Made by a program: the position numbers and the translations under genes. From an uncultured bacterium (GTDB lineage Bacteria > Actinomycetota > Coriobacteriia > Coriobacteriales > Eggerthellaceae): a stretch of 14,624 nt of DNA. Each line of letters opens with the position of its first letter. The first letter of the stretch is position 1. The notes under the pieces are model-generated. The model had not been told where the DNA came from, made no database searches, and was given only the letters and a program-made list of their open reading frames with translations. The stretch spans positions 1-14,624 of the forward strand of contig CAJMLT010000038.1 in assembly GCA_905214325.1 (NCBI GenBank). The letters are read 5' to 3'. Positions 1 through 7,931 of the stretch are shown piece after piece.

Positions 1-417
1 CATACGGCAACCTTCGAAGCTCAGAAAAACGCTCTTCCTTGGATGGCAGAACACTCCTCGAAGATGGAACGCAGCGCAGATGAGGCCGAACGCGAATCAC
101 AGCTTGTGAAGCTCATCGAATATCTCGAGAAGGATATCGGGACCTCCTTCGAAGGTATCGTCTCCTCGGTATCTACCTTCGGTGTGACGATCCGCCTCGA
201 AAATACGGCTCGCGGTATCATCTCTCTGGAAGATCTCGGTGATGAGTACTTTTCCTATGACCCCCAACGTTATACGTTGACCGGTGTTGAGACGGGACGG
301 GTGTATCGCTTGGGGCAGCGCATCGAGGCAACGCTTACGGAGACGTCTGTTCGTCGAAGGGAACTCATATTCAAAAACCCTCGACTTGTTTCAGGTTCCC
401 ACGACCGCCATCGGTGA
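1..417 (+). CDS. rnr: Ribonuclease R, C-terminal part (S1 domain), 5' truncated by window edge
   Basis: The frame is open from base 1 and gives 138 residues before TGA at 415-417. RNase R is a processive 3'-5' exoribonuclease that degrades structured RNA and works with tmRNA/SmpB. Seen: the end of the RNB catalytic region (LPWMAEHSSKMERSADEAER, near residues 13-32), followed by an S1 RNA-binding domain (EGIVSSVSTFGVTIRLENTA, then GRVYRLGQRIEATLTE). This resembles the Bacillus RNase R end, where the catalytic domain runs straight into S1. The protein stops about ten residues after S1 with RLVSGSHDRHR, so the long lysine-rich tail found in some RNase R proteins is absent. ATG codons inside the window at 43 and 64 are internal, since the homology continues upstream. 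smpB lies two genes downstream, a common pairing. Confidence 0.9.
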   Translation, partial: HTATFEAQKNALPWMAEHSSKMERSADEAERESQLVKLIEYLEKDIGTSFEGIVSSVSTFGVTIRLENTARGIISLEDLGDEYFSYDPQRYTLTGVETGRVYRLGQRIEATLTETSVRRRELIFKNPRLVSGSHDRHR

Positions 418-500
418 TAGTTGGAGTTCTCCTCAAGGCTTGCGCGGCGAAAACGGTGATGGCCTTTTGTTCGAAATCGGGAATATCTTTGCCGAAAGGC

Positions 501-506
501 TATAAT
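501..506 (+). promoter_or_regulatory. Putative -10 element (TATAAT) for the M42-smpB operon
   Basis: A perfect TATAAT lies in the 132-base gap after rnr, 43 bases before the chosen start of the next gene. I see no good -35 hexamer at 16-18 bases upstream. Just before it, AAGGC at 435-439 can pair with GCCTT at 462-466, followed by TTGT; this could be a weak terminator for rnr, but the loop is long. Confidence 0.4.
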
Positions 507-549
507 TCATACGGAAACAAGATGAACTCACGATGTGAGAGGTGTCGTT

Positions 550-1617
550 ATGACGAAAGTGGATAAGAACTATTTGAAGGCTCTGCTCGAAACTCCCTCG
601 GTGACGGGTTCGGAGACACGTGTGGCGAATCTCGTCAGGGAGCGCCTTGCTCCGGTGGCCGATGAAATCGAGACCAATGTCATGGGCGCTGTCCATGCGC
701 GACTTCAGGGGAGGGGGTCTGCTCCTTCGGTCATGATTGCCGCCCACATGGATGAAATCGGCTTGATGGTCACCTACATTGATGACAAGGGATTTTTGAG
801 TGTGTCGGCTGTCGGTGGGGTTGATGCGGCCATTTTGCCGGGTATGCGGGTGGATGTCCATACGGATTCGGGAACCCTGCGTGGCGTTGTTGGCAGAAAA
901 CCTATCCATCTCATCGAGGCTGATGAGCGCAAGAAGGTGACCCCATTGGACAAGCTCGTCATCGATCTCGGTCTTTCGGCTAAGAAGGTGAAAGAGCAGG
1001 TTCGTATCGGAGATGTCATCACCTTTGGCGTCGGTTTCGAGAAGTTCGGTAAGAACAAGGCGGTATCACGTGCTTTTGACGACAAGATGGGTGTTTATAT
1101 TGCCACACGCGTCATGGAGGAGTTGAAGGCAGCCGGCGGGGCGCCGGGTGACTACATCTGTGCGGCTACGGTTCAGGAGGAGATAGGGCTGCGTGGCGGC
1201 GTGACCTCTTCCTACGGCGTCCATCCCGATATCGGTATAGCCCTCGATGTCACGCATGCGACGGATTATCCCGGAATCGATAAAACCAAATACGGCTCCA
1301 TCGAACTCGGAGCGGGTCCGGTGATCGCACGTGGACCCAATATCAATCCGGTCGTATTCGAGCGCCTTATCGCCGCCGCCGAAGCTGAAGGGGTGGAAGT
1401 GCAGATAGAGGCGGAACCGGGCGTTACTGGCACCGATGCGGGTGCGATTCAGGTTTCGCGTGGCGGTAAGCCTTGCGGCCTCGTTTCGGTTGCCCTGCGT
1501 TACATGCATACACCCACCGAAGTGATATGTCTCGATGACCTCGAACGGACCGTCAGCGTATTGAAGCGTTTCATTCTCGATCTCGACGATGACGTTTCGT
1601 TCGTTCCGGGAATATAG
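550..1617 (+). CDS. M42 family metallopeptidase (glutamyl aminopeptidase / endoglucanase M type)
   Basis: 355 residues, the usual M42 length. Family members are cytosolic di-zinc or di-cobalt aminopeptidases that form large oligomers and trim short peptides. The expected metal and catalytic residues are visible in order: His66 and Asp68 in AAHMDEIGLMV, Asp177/Asp178 in RAFDDKMG, the Glu pair 210-211 in TVQEEIGLRG, Asp233 in ALDVTHATDYPG, and His320 in RYMHTP. The glycine-rich TGTDAGAIQVSRGG stretch is also present. I chose ATG at 550 because GAGAGG (537-542) sits 7 bases upstream; an in-frame GTG at 535 would overlap that ribosome binding site. smpB starts 4 bases after the stop, so the two are probably translated together. 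Peptide specificity cannot be read from sequence. Confidence 0.9.
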   Translation: MTKVDKNYLKALLETPSVTGSETRVANLVRERLAPVADEIETNVMGAVHARLQGRGSAPSVMIAAHMDEIGLMVTYIDDKGFLSVSAVGGVDAAILPGMRVDVHTDSGTLRGVVGRKPIHLIEADERKKVTPLDKLVIDLGLSAKKVKEQVRIGDVITFGVGFEKFGKNKAVSRAFDDKMGVYIATRVMEELKAAGGAPGDYICAATVQEEIGLRGGVTSSYGVHPDIGIALDVTHATDYPGIDKTKYGSIELGAGPVIARGPNINPVVFERLIAAAEAEGVEVQIEAEPGVTGTDAGAIQVSRGGKPCGLVSVALRYMHTPTEVICLDDLERTVSVLKRFILDLDDDVSFVPGI

Positions 1618-1621
1618 CATC

Positions 1622-2086
1622 ATGGCGCATCCCGATAAGATAATCGCGAAGAATAGACGCGCTTTCCATGAATACGAAATCATGGAAACCTATGAAGCGG
1701 GTTTGGTTCTTTCCGGTACCGAAGTCTGCTCTCTCAGGGAAAACAACTGTCAGTTGACGGATGCCTTCGCTTTGATTCGCAACAATGAAGTATGGCTGAA
1801 CAACCTCCACATCGCTCCCTACAGCCATGGGAATTTGAATAACCCCGATCCCGATCGCAAAAGGAAGCTTCTTCTTCACCGTAATCAGATCAGGGATCTG
1901 GCGCAGAAAACCCAAGAAAAGGGTATGGCCTTGGTGCCGCTCAAGATATACTTCGATCGAAATTCGCGGGTCAAGGTGGAATTGGCTGTTGCACGTGGTA
2001 AGAAGCTCTACGATAAGCGTGCTTCCATGGCGCAGCGTGATGCAAAACGTGAAATCGATCGCGCTATGAAGCAGCGCTTCCGTTAG
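1622..2086 (+). CDS. smpB: SsrA-binding protein SmpB
   Basis: 154 residues, standard length. SmpB binds tmRNA and delivers it to stalled ribosomes for trans-translation. Seen: N-terminal KIIAKNRRAFHEYEI, the core LVLSGTEVCSLRENNCQLTD (family consensus GTEVKSLR, here with Cys for Lys), and the beta-barrel segment NLHIAPYSHGN. The C-terminal basic tail contains RGKKLYDKRASMAQRDAKRE, the part that enters the mRNA channel. ATG at 1622 is chosen because homology begins there; the frame is open further upstream inside the M42 gene but encodes unrelated residues. A GGGA sequence at the end of the M42 gene may serve as ribosome binding site. No tmRNA gene is visible in this window, although it is often nearby in other genomes. 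Confidence 0.96.
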   Translation: MAHPDKIIAKNRRAFHEYEIMETYEAGLVLSGTEVCSLRENNCQLTDAFALIRNNEVWLNNLHIAPYSHGNLNNPDPDRKRKLLLHRNQIRDLAQKTQEKGMALVPLKIYFDRNSRVKVELAVARGKKLYDKRASMAQRDAKREIDRAMKQRFR

Positions 2087-2097
2087 AAGAGGTGTTT

Positions 2098-2511
2098 ATG
2101 AATAAGGAAATCATCGCAATGCTCGATCGGCTTCATGCCCGTCTCTACGACGTGAGCGAAGTGGTTGACTCTTCTCCGCTCGATTTGGATTCTTATGCCA
2201 AGAAATTCGATAAGATCGACGATCAGGTGTATCTTTTGATGGTGGAAATGGAGAAAGCCATTGCCGCTGCAGGCTCCGATGATGTACGGGATGAAAGTGA
2301 TGGTGCGGCGGATGAGAGTCTCTCGGCTTCATCCAATGACAAGGAAGCCAAAGGTTTCGAAATGTCAGATCAGATGAAGGAGAACCTTGCGGGTGCCACC
2401 CACGCCATCAACGATATCTATAAAGATGGTAAGGAAGTCGTATCCGAACTCGCCGATGCCATGAGTGACATCAAGGGGGTTTTCGACTTCAAGTCCAAAT
2501 CGAAGAAGTAG
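2098..2511 (+). CDS. Unrecognised small acidic protein in the smpB operon
   Basis: 137 residues; I do not recognise a family. The start is ATG 2098, with AGAAGAGG at 2085-2092 overlapping the smpB stop and 5 bases of spacing; an upstream in-frame GTG at 2092 lies within that site. Residues 1-56 look helical (MLDRLHARLYDVSEVVDSSP, then DQVYLLMVEMEKAI). Residues about 57-88 form an Asp/Ser/Ala-rich, probably disordered linker. Residues about 90-130 form a second helical segment with Lys/Asp alternation (MKENLAGATHAINDIYKDGK and on), and the end is basic (FDFKSKSKK). There are no cysteines, signal peptide or membrane span. The gene follows smpB by 11 bases and is last before the convergent terminator. 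The coding frame looks real from the ribosome binding site and composition; function unknown. Confidence 0.75.
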   Translation: MNKEIIAMLDRLHARLYDVSEVVDSSPLDLDSYAKKFDKIDDQVYLLMVEMEKAIAAAGSDDVRDESDGAADESLSASSNDKEAKGFEMSDQMKENLAGATHAINDIYKDGKEVVSELADAMSDIKGVFDFKSKSKK

Positions 2512-2554
2512 TCGACTCAGGTATTTGGGAGCGTTATCCGTTCCCATCCACAAC

Positions 2555-2579
2555 AAAAAAGCCATCCGCGAGGATGGCT
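2555..2579 (-). terminator. Rho-independent terminator of rpmB, possibly bidirectional
   Basis: Inverted repeat GCCATCC (2561-2567) and GGATGGC (2572-2578) around a GCGA loop. Read on the minus strand, the stem is followed by six T residues (complement of 2560-2555), an ideal terminator 35 bases past the rpmB stop. Read on the plus strand, it is followed only by TTTCATC, so it may also end the smpB operon, less efficiently. Confidence 0.88.
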
Positions 2580-2613
2580 TTCATCGTTTCCCTTAAAGGA
2601 ACGGTCGTCGCGT

Positions 2614-2802
2614 CTATGCGCGCTCGATCTTGCCGGCCTTCATGCACTTGGTGCATACGTTGGCACGTTTGACCTTGCCGTTTACCTTGATGGTGACCTT
2701 CTGGATATTGGGACGGAAGGTACGATTGGTGACACGATGGGAGTGGCTGACGTTACGACCAGCGCTTGGTGCCTTACCACAAATCTCACAAACCTTAGAC
2801 AT
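2614..2802 (-). CDS. rpmB: 50S ribosomal protein L28 (zinc-binding form)
   Basis: 62 residues, normal L28 length. Seen: CEICGKAPSAGRNVSHSHR at the start, the TNRTFRPNIQKV core, and ANVCTKCMKAGKI at the end. Cys5, Cys8, Cys50 and Cys53 form two CxxC pairs, so this is the zinc-ribbon (C+) version, not the zinc-free one. GGAG at 2812-2815 (complement) lies 9 bases from the ATG. It is the only minus-strand gene here, transcribed away from the Asp23-family gene, as rpmB is from yloU in Bacillus subtilis. It has its own promoter and terminator, so it is probably a single-gene unit. Confidence 0.97.
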   Translation of the reverse strand: MSKVCEICGKAPSAGRNVSHSHRVTNRTFRPNIQKVTIKVNGKVKRANVCTKCMKAGKIERA

Positions 2803-2874
2803 TCGAAATCACTCCATTTACTGTACGTTATTTCATTCGGCTATTGAAAACCGCTGTTGATATAAAGCCCTAGC

Positions 2875-2903
2875 ACTATACCATATCCATTACCGTCATC
2901 CAA
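2875..2903 (-). promoter_or_regulatory. Promoter of rpmB
   Basis: On the minus strand TTGGAT (2903-2898) is followed by a 17-base spacer and TATAGT (2880-2875), a 5/6 match to the -10 consensus. TGG directly before it gives an extended -10. The leader to the rpmB start would be about 65 bases. Confidence 0.65.
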
Positions 2904-3048
2904 GGGAATTTTCCACTTTCAACAGGAAATCGCCTTTCCGTGTGCCTTCTTCCTTCGTGAAAGGTACATCGGAGGCTCGTTCACCCGTACACTTTGAAGG
3001 TTTATTGGTTCCTCTTGTCAACCGACGGGATAACATCGTTTCATCGGG

Positions 3049-3054
3049 TATACT
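3049..3054 (+). promoter_or_regulatory. Putative -10 element (TATACT) for the asp23/fakA/recG operon
   Basis: TATACT lies 49 bases before the ATG at 3104 in the divergent region. No convincing -35 is found at 17 bases; the nearest good hexamer, TTGTCA at 3015-3020, is 28 bases away, too far for a standard sigma-70 promoter. The rest of 2904-3048 shows no gene or clear element. It is an open frame continuous with the downstream gene, but without recognisable protein similarity. Confidence 0.4.
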
Positions 3055-3103
3055 ATTCCTTCGGTTGTCTACCGTGGGGCTTAGGCCCTTTGAAAGGATT
3101 GTT

Positions 3104-3451
3104 ATGAGTAACGAAGTACCAGGTAGTCTCATCGTCTCTGAAGATGTTCTCGCCGATGTCGCAGGATATGCGGCTATGCAGTGTTACGGCGTCGTGGGAA
3201 TGGCTGCACCTAATGCGGCTGACGGTTTGGCGAAACTTTTGCCTCAATCGCGTCTGCGTCGCGGCGTTGTCGTCTCCACCGACGAAGAGGGTACTCTGAT
3301 CAGTCTCTATGTCATTCTCGAGCACGGTGTCAACATCAATACCGTTTCAACCAACCTGGTTGATCAGGTGTCTTTCGCGCTGAAGGAATTCATGCAGGCG
3401 CCTTTGAAGGGTGTCGAGGTGCATGTACAGGGAATAAAGGTTCGCAACTAG
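3104..3451 (+). CDS. yloU: Asp23/Gls24 family protein (YloU-like)
   Basis: 115 residues, matching the small DUF322 (Asp23) family. Seen: SLIVSEDVLADVAGYAAMQ and YGVVGMA at the start, a central RRGVVVSTDEEGTLISLYV strand pair, YVILEHGVNINTV, and a C-terminal KGVEVHVQGIKV. This is the standard fold order of the family. Known relatives in Firmicutes are envelope-stress or membrane-associated proteins of unclear biochemistry. No signal peptide or membrane span is present, so it is cytosolic by sequence. ATG 3104 is preceded by AAAGGA (3093-3098) at 5 bases. The frame is open back to 2942, but that part resembles no family. The gene sits directly before the FakA-like kinase, as yloU precedes yloV in Bacillus, which suggests a linked role I cannot define. 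Confidence 0.88.
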   Translation: MSNEVPGSLIVSEDVLADVAGYAAMQCYGVVGMAAPNAADGLAKLLPQSRLRRGVVVSTDEEGTLISLYVILEHGVNINTVSTNLVDQVSFALKEFMQAPLKGVEVHVQGIKVRN

Positions 3452-3507
3452 CGGATCCGTGTGGTGCGAAATCTATTCCATTGAGATAACCAAGGAGAAA
3501 ATCGGAT

Positions 3508-5136
3508 ATGAGCAATTACACATCTAACGATATCGTCAACGCGATCGCCGCTGCGGCCAAAGCGTTGGATACTCGTAAGGATGAGATCAACCGCCTGAAC
3601 GTCTTTCCCGTTCCCGATGGGGATACGGGCACGAACATGTCTTTGACGTTGGCGATGGTGGTGGAAAACCTCGCCGCCTTGCCGATCGGGGCATCTTCCG
3701 CCGACAAGCGTCGTGCGGTTACGTCGGGTGCCCTCATGGGGGCTCGCGGTAATTCCGGTGTCATCACCTCTCAGATCATGCGTGGCCTGTGTGAAGGGTT
3801 CGAGGGTCATGAATCCTTCGATATTCACGCCGTCGATGATGCGTTTTCGCGTGCGGTCGAAGTGGCATTCAATGCGGTGCGTAAGCCCGTCGAGGGCACG
3901 ATTCTCACCGTCTTGCGTGATACCGCCGCCGCGGCCAAGAAGGCCCGTAAGAAGAAGATGGATTTCGAGGAAGCACTGCAGTTCATCGTGGGCGAATCTT
4001 ATGCTTCCGTTCAGCGTACCCCCGATCTTCTTCCCGTCCTGAAGGAAAACGGCGTCGTCGATGCAGGCGGATTCGGTCTTGCCATATTCTTCGATTCTTT
4101 CGTTTCCGCCCTTACGGGTCGTAGTGAATCGTTAGGCGACGAACTTTCCTTCGCCCGAGGTACCGCTCCCAAAGTCGAGATCGAACAGATCAACGATTGG
4201 GAGGGTTCGGCCTTCATGTATTGTACGGAATTTTTGGTCTATTCCGAAACGCTCGATATCGACAAGGCCCTCGATTTCCTTCAGACGATGGGCGATTGCG
4301 AGCTTTGCGTCGGGTCTACCCCCAATTTCAAGGTTCACGTTCACAGCAACACCCCCGATAAGGTTCTCTCTTATATGCTGGAGCGCGGTCAGATTTCCGA
4401 GGTTCATATTCACAACATGAAGCTGCAGAGTGCCGCGCGTAGCGCTTCTCTGGAAGAGGAGCGCAAGGAGCAGGCGAAACCGATCGGATTCGTTGCCGTG
4501 GCTGCCGGTGAGGGCAATGCTCTCATCCTCGAAAGCCTTGGTGTCGATATCGTCGTTTCCGGTGGACAGACCATGAACCCTTCGACCAAGGAGCTGCTTG
4601 ATGCGGTCAATCGGGTCAATGCCGATCAGGTCATCGTTCTTCCCAACAACAAGAACATCATAATGGCTGCTCAAAGCTGTGCTGAAGTATCCGAGAAACC
4701 TTGTAAGGTAGTGCCGACGACCAGCGTCCCCGAAGCGTTTTCAGCCCTGTTCGTCTTTGATGAGGCCGCTTCCCTGGAAGACAATGTCGAAGCTATGGTG
4801 GAGGCCTGCGAGGACGTCAAAACCGGCGAAGTCACTCATGCCATCAAGGATGCGAAGGACGCACACGGCAACCCCATCCATGACGGCGACGTCATCGGTA
4901 TCGCCGAAGGCTCCATCGAAGTGGTCTCCCAAAGCGTCGATGAGGCGACACTCGGTGTGTTGTCGGCTATGGAGGCGCAGGACTATGACACTCTTACCAT
5001 TCTCGCCGGTAGCGATTGCGATGATGAATCTTTCGAACAGCTCATCGAAAAGATCGAACAAACCTATGAGGATCTGGAAATCGATCCCCATCGTGGGGAA
5101 CAACCGCTCTATCCCGTCGTGCTCTCCCTCGAATAG
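3508..5136 (+). CDS. fakA: DhaL-domain fatty acid kinase, FakA/YloV type
   Basis: 542 residues, the usual FakA length. FakA phosphorylates fatty acids held by FakB (DegV-family) proteins to give acyl-phosphate for phospholipid synthesis. Residues about 1-200 form the nucleotide-binding DhaL domain, with NVFPVPDGDTGTNMSLTL (Asp37, Asp39, Thr40 near Mg-nucleotide), GARGNSGVITSQIMRG and VDAGGFGLAIFF. The middle domain carries Cys239 and the HVH pair His277/His279, at positions matching the zinc ligands I recall from the S. aureus FakA structure. The remaining part is the C-terminal domain expected to contact FakB. AAGGAG at 3492-3497 precedes ATG 3508. It follows the Asp23-family gene by 56 bases. 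plsX, which feeds the same acyl-phosphate pool, lies about 5 kb downstream. No fakB is in this window. Some databases call such proteins 'DAK2 domain' or dihydroxyacetone kinase-like. Confidence 0.9.
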   Translation: MSNYTSNDIVNAIAAAAKALDTRKDEINRLNVFPVPDGDTGTNMSLTLAMVVENLAALPIGASSADKRRAVTSGALMGARGNSGVITSQIMRGLCEGFEGHESFDIHAVDDAFSRAVEVAFNAVRKPVEGTILTVLRDTAAAAKKARKKKMDFEEALQFIVGESYASVQRTPDLLPVLKENGVVDAGGFGLAIFFDSFVSALTGRSESLGDELSFARGTAPKVEIEQINDWEGSAFMYCTEFLVYSETLDIDKALDFLQTMGDCELCVGSTPNFKVHVHSNTPDKVLSYMLERGQISEVHIHNMKLQSAARSASLEEERKEQAKPIGFVAVAAGEGNALILESLGVDIVVSGGQTMNPSTKELLDAVNRVNADQVIVLPNNKNIIMAAQSCAEVSEKPCKVVPTTSVPEAFSALFVFDEAASLEDNVEAMVEACEDVKTGEVTHAIKDAKDAHGNPIHDGDVIGIAEGSIEVVSQSVDEATLGVLSAMEAQDYDTLTILAGSDCDDESFEQLIEKIEQTYEDLEIDPHRGEQPLYPVVLSLE

Positions 5137-5169
5137 AGAGAGCATCGATCGTAGAGGATCGAGGTCGTG

Positions 5170-7353
5170 ATGGATGAGCGGATGAAAAGGGAAAAAGAGG
5201 CGGTCATAGACCGCCTCTCTGCTACTTTGCGCTTCGATGGAAATGTCGCGTCCGTGAAGTTGGTCAGTCAGCGGAGGGCTTCCGCATTGCGTGAGCGTGG
5301 GGTTACGAGTGTCCGCCATCTTCTCAACCTATTTCCTCGGCGTTACATCGATATGTCGCGTGTTGCAACCATAGCCGAAAGCGCGATCGGAGACTCCTGT
5401 ACGATCGCCGGAGAGATATACGCCCTACAGAAGAAAACGCCGCGACCCCGTCTCGATATCGTGGAGATCACGATTGTAGACGATACGGGATCTTTGTTGA
5501 TCACCTGTTTCAATCAGCCATGGCTCATGAAGAATCTGTCGGTGGGGGAAACCCTCAGTGTTTCGGGAACCGTGGAGTTCAATTACGGGTTCAAGCGTAT
5601 GACCAACCCCGTCATGGAGCCGATCGATCCCCGGGACACGGTGAGGGGGCTCGTGTTGCCCATCCACCCTGCCAATGCTTCGATCTCACGTGCGTTGATG
5701 CGTCGTATCGTTTCCAACGCCTTAGCGAGTGTCCGCGGTCTCTATGATCCCTTGCCTCTTTCGTTGCGGGTGAAATATCGTCTTTGCTCCCGTTATCAGG
5801 CGTATCGTCAGATTCATGAACCATACACCTCAGACGACATCATCGCGGCGCGCCGCCGTCTCATCTACGAGGAACTTCTTTTTCTCGAGCTGTCGCTTTT
5901 GATCGCCGAGAAGGCGCGTATGGATCGCTATGATCCCTTCATCCACACCATTGATCAAGGCGATCTTGTCCGTTTTGAAGAGTTGTTGCCTTTCGCTCTC
6001 ACCGATGAGCAACGCGTGGCCATCCATGATCTGGTTGGTGGAATGTGCTCTTCCCATTCCACCAACCACCTTCTTCTCGGGGATGTGGGGACGGGTAAGA
6101 CGGTCGTTGCTCTTTTCGGTTTGCTTGTAGCGTGTCACTCGGGTAATCAAGCGGTGATGATGGGCCCTACCGAAGTGCTTGTTCGTCAGTACGAGGTGTC
6201 TCTGGGAGGATTTCTTGATGAACTCGGTATTTCCTGGGCTATCCTCACCGCTTCGACATCTCCGGAAGAACGGAAACGGATATTCCGGGAAACCCGTGAT
6301 GGATCTCTTCAGGTTCTCTTCGGCACGCACGCCCTTCTCAACGACGAACTCGCGTTTGCTTCCTGCTCGTTTGTCTGCATCGATGAGCAGCAGCGTTTCG
6401 GGGTGGCCCAGCGACAGGAGCTGATCGCCAAGGCTTCGGGTGCGGATATCCTCTCGCTCACGGCGACCCCCATTCCCCGCTCTCTCGCACTCGCTCTTTA
6501 TGGCAACCTCACCTTGTCCTATCTGCACACTCGTCCCCATGCGATCACCGAGCGGCATACGAAGGTCTGTCATTTTTCCGAACAAGGACTCGCCTATGAT
6601 GCCATCAGGGAGGCGATCGGCAGGGGAGAACAGGCCTACATCATCTGTCCGCTCATCGGTATCGAAACCGATGAGCTCGATACCGATGATGACGACCGGG
6701 AATCGGGAGGCGTGGAATACGCCGCCATAGAGTGGGGATTGGAAACGGATACGCTCCAAGACGAGTATCAGGCGGCACTCACCCACGCCCGCATCTTGCA
6801 GGAACAGGTCTTTCCCCAGGCCCGTATAGGTCTTCTTCACGGACGCATGTCGAATGGGGAGAAAAAAGAGGTTATGGAAGATTTTCGTGCGGGCAAGGTC
6901 GATGTTCTCGTATCGACGACGGTCGTCGAGGTCGGCGTCGATGTGCCCAATGCCACGGTTATGGTAATCGAAGACGCCGACCGTTTCGGCTTGGCCCAGC
7001 TGCATCAGCTGCGCGGTCGTGTGGGGCGCGGGGAGAAATCGGCCTCCGTGTTTCTCGTTTCCCGCTCGAAGTCTCCTGCGGCATTGGAGCGGCTTAAGGC
7101 TATGGAGACGATTGATGATGGCTTCAAGCTGTCCGAGTTCGACTTACGTCAGCGCAGAGAAGGGGATATTTTCGGAGACAGACAACACGGAGTATCGCCG
7201 TTGCGGCTGGTGAATGTGGTGCGGGATAAAGCGGTGATAGAGGCCGCTCGTGCCGATGCCTATGCTATCATCTTCGATCACGTACTCGATGAGGACGAAT
7301 ATCGAATCCTCGACCGGGAGAGGAAATTGGCGATGGGAGATGAGGACGCATGA
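5170..7353 (+). CDS. recG: ATP-dependent DNA helicase RecG
   Basis: 727 residues. RecG remodels stalled forks and branched DNA. An N-terminal wedge/OB region covers about residues 60-160 (GVTSVRHLLNLFPRRYIDMS; ITCFNQPWL). Helicase motifs follow: Walker A GDVGTGKT with Lys310, motif II DEQQ at 405-408, motif III LTATPIPRSLAL, motif V STTVVEVGVDVPNATVMVIE and motif VI HQLRGRVGRG. The end has the RecG-type segment REGDIFGDRQHG, where the family usually reads GDFLGTRQSG. Two oddities are noted: motif II is DEQQ, not the usual DEQH, and there is an acidic insertion near 498-540 (ETDELDTDDDDRES and on). ATG 5170 is chosen, with GAGG at 5161-5164 five bases upstream; GTG at 5167 is too close to that site. 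The end overlaps rsmD by 4 bases (ATGA). Confidence 0.96.
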   Translation: MDERMKREKEAVIDRLSATLRFDGNVASVKLVSQRRASALRERGVTSVRHLLNLFPRRYIDMSRVATIAESAIGDSCTIAGEIYALQKKTPRPRLDIVEITIVDDTGSLLITCFNQPWLMKNLSVGETLSVSGTVEFNYGFKRMTNPVMEPIDPRDTVRGLVLPIHPANASISRALMRRIVSNALASVRGLYDPLPLSLRVKYRLCSRYQAYRQIHEPYTSDDIIAARRRLIYEELLFLELSLLIAEKARMDRYDPFIHTIDQGDLVRFEELLPFALTDEQRVAIHDLVGGMCSSHSTNHLLLGDVGTGKTVVALFGLLVACHSGNQAVMMGPTEVLVRQYEVSLGGFLDELGISWAILTASTSPEERKRIFRETRDGSLQVLFGTHALLNDELAFASCSFVCIDEQQRFGVAQRQELIAKASGADILSLTATPIPRSLALALYGNLTLSYLHTRPHAITERHTKVCHFSEQGLAYDAIREAIGRGEQAYIICPLIGIETDELDTDDDDRESGGVEYAAIEWGLETDTLQDEYQAALTHARILQEQVFPQARIGLLHGRMSNGEKKEVMEDFRAGKVDVLVSTTVVEVGVDVPNATVMVIEDADRFGLAQLHQLRGRVGRGEKSASVFLVSRSKSPAALERLKAMETIDDGFKLSEFDLRQRREGDIFGDRQHGVSPLRLVNVVRDKAVIEAARADAYAIIFDHVLDEDEYRILDRERKLAMGDEDA

Positions 7354-7931
7354 GGGTTATCGCAGGAGACTATCGGGGGCGTCGTCTTCGGGGGCTCAAA
7401 GGTGATGCGACGCGTCCTACCACCGATCGGGTCAAGGAATCTCTCATGAGTGCTATCGTCAGCGTGCGGGGATCTTTCGATGGAGCCGTAGTTCTCGACG
7501 CCTTCGCCGGAACGGGTTCCCTTGGTATAGAGGCGCTTTCCCGCGGCGCCACTCACGTCACGTTTTGCGATCGTTCATCTGAGGCGCAGTCGGTTATTCG
7601 GGCCAACGTAGAGCAGCTTTCCTTGGATCCCTCGCGCTTTCGTATCGCTCGCGGCGATGTATTCCGTAACGTCGATAAACTTTCCCGCATGGAATATGAT
7701 CTGGTGTTTCTGGATCCTCCGTATGCGTATTCTCCCCAAGAGGTCTTTTCGCTTCTCGAAGCGTTGGACGGGAGGGGTGCGCTGTCCTGTGACGCGCTTG
7801 TCTGTTACGAACATGCCAAAAAAAATAAAAGCGGGGTTGTCGATGGGCTTGATGCGTTAGAATGGACAACTGTTTCATTAAAGGACTATGGTGACACTTC
7901 GGTCCTCATGGCAAGAAAGGATGCACAATGA
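7350..7931 (+). CDS. rsmD: 16S rRNA (guanine966-N2)-methyltransferase RsmD
   Basis: 193 residues, normal length. RsmD methylates G966 of 16S rRNA in the small-subunit head. Seen: MRVIAGDYRGRRLRG at the start, RPTTDRVKESLMSAI, the SAM-binding motif I VVLDAFAGTGSLGIEALSRG (Asp50, Gly54, Gly56), a motif II region around FCDRS, and the catalytic DPPY at residues 122-125. The start codon overlaps the recG stop and the stop overlaps the coaD start (ATGA both times), so the three genes are translationally coupled. The rsmD-coaD pair is common in bacteria. Confidence 0.96.
   Translation: MRVIAGDYRGRRLRGLKGDATRPTTDRVKESLMSAIVSVRGSFDGAVVLDAFAGTGSLGIEALSRGATHVTFCDRSSEAQSVIRANVEQLSLDPSRFRIARGDVFRNVDKLSRMEYDLVFLDPPYAYSPQEVFSLLEALDGRGALSCDALVCYEHAKKNKSGVVDGLDALEWTTVSLKDYGDTSVLMARKDAQ

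Noticed and set aside
1066..1683. Minus-strand open frame of 205 residues opposite the M42 gene
   Set aside because: Antisense shadow of a well-supported gene, with no ribosome binding site or family motif.
2942..3103. Upstream in-frame extension of the Asp23-family gene
   Set aside because: Family similarity begins at the ATG at 3104, which has a good ribosome binding site; the extension covers the promoter region.
5121..5143. Inverted repeat GCTCTC/GAGAGC across the fakA stop as a terminator
   Set aside because: Only 6 base pairs with an 11-base loop and no T run; recG follows within 33 bases with its own ribosome binding site, so co-transcription is more likely.
5830..7005. Long minus-strand open frame (391 residues) opposite recG
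   Set aside because: It lies entirely within recG, whose helicase motifs are clear; the translation has no recognisable motif and reflects codon bias.
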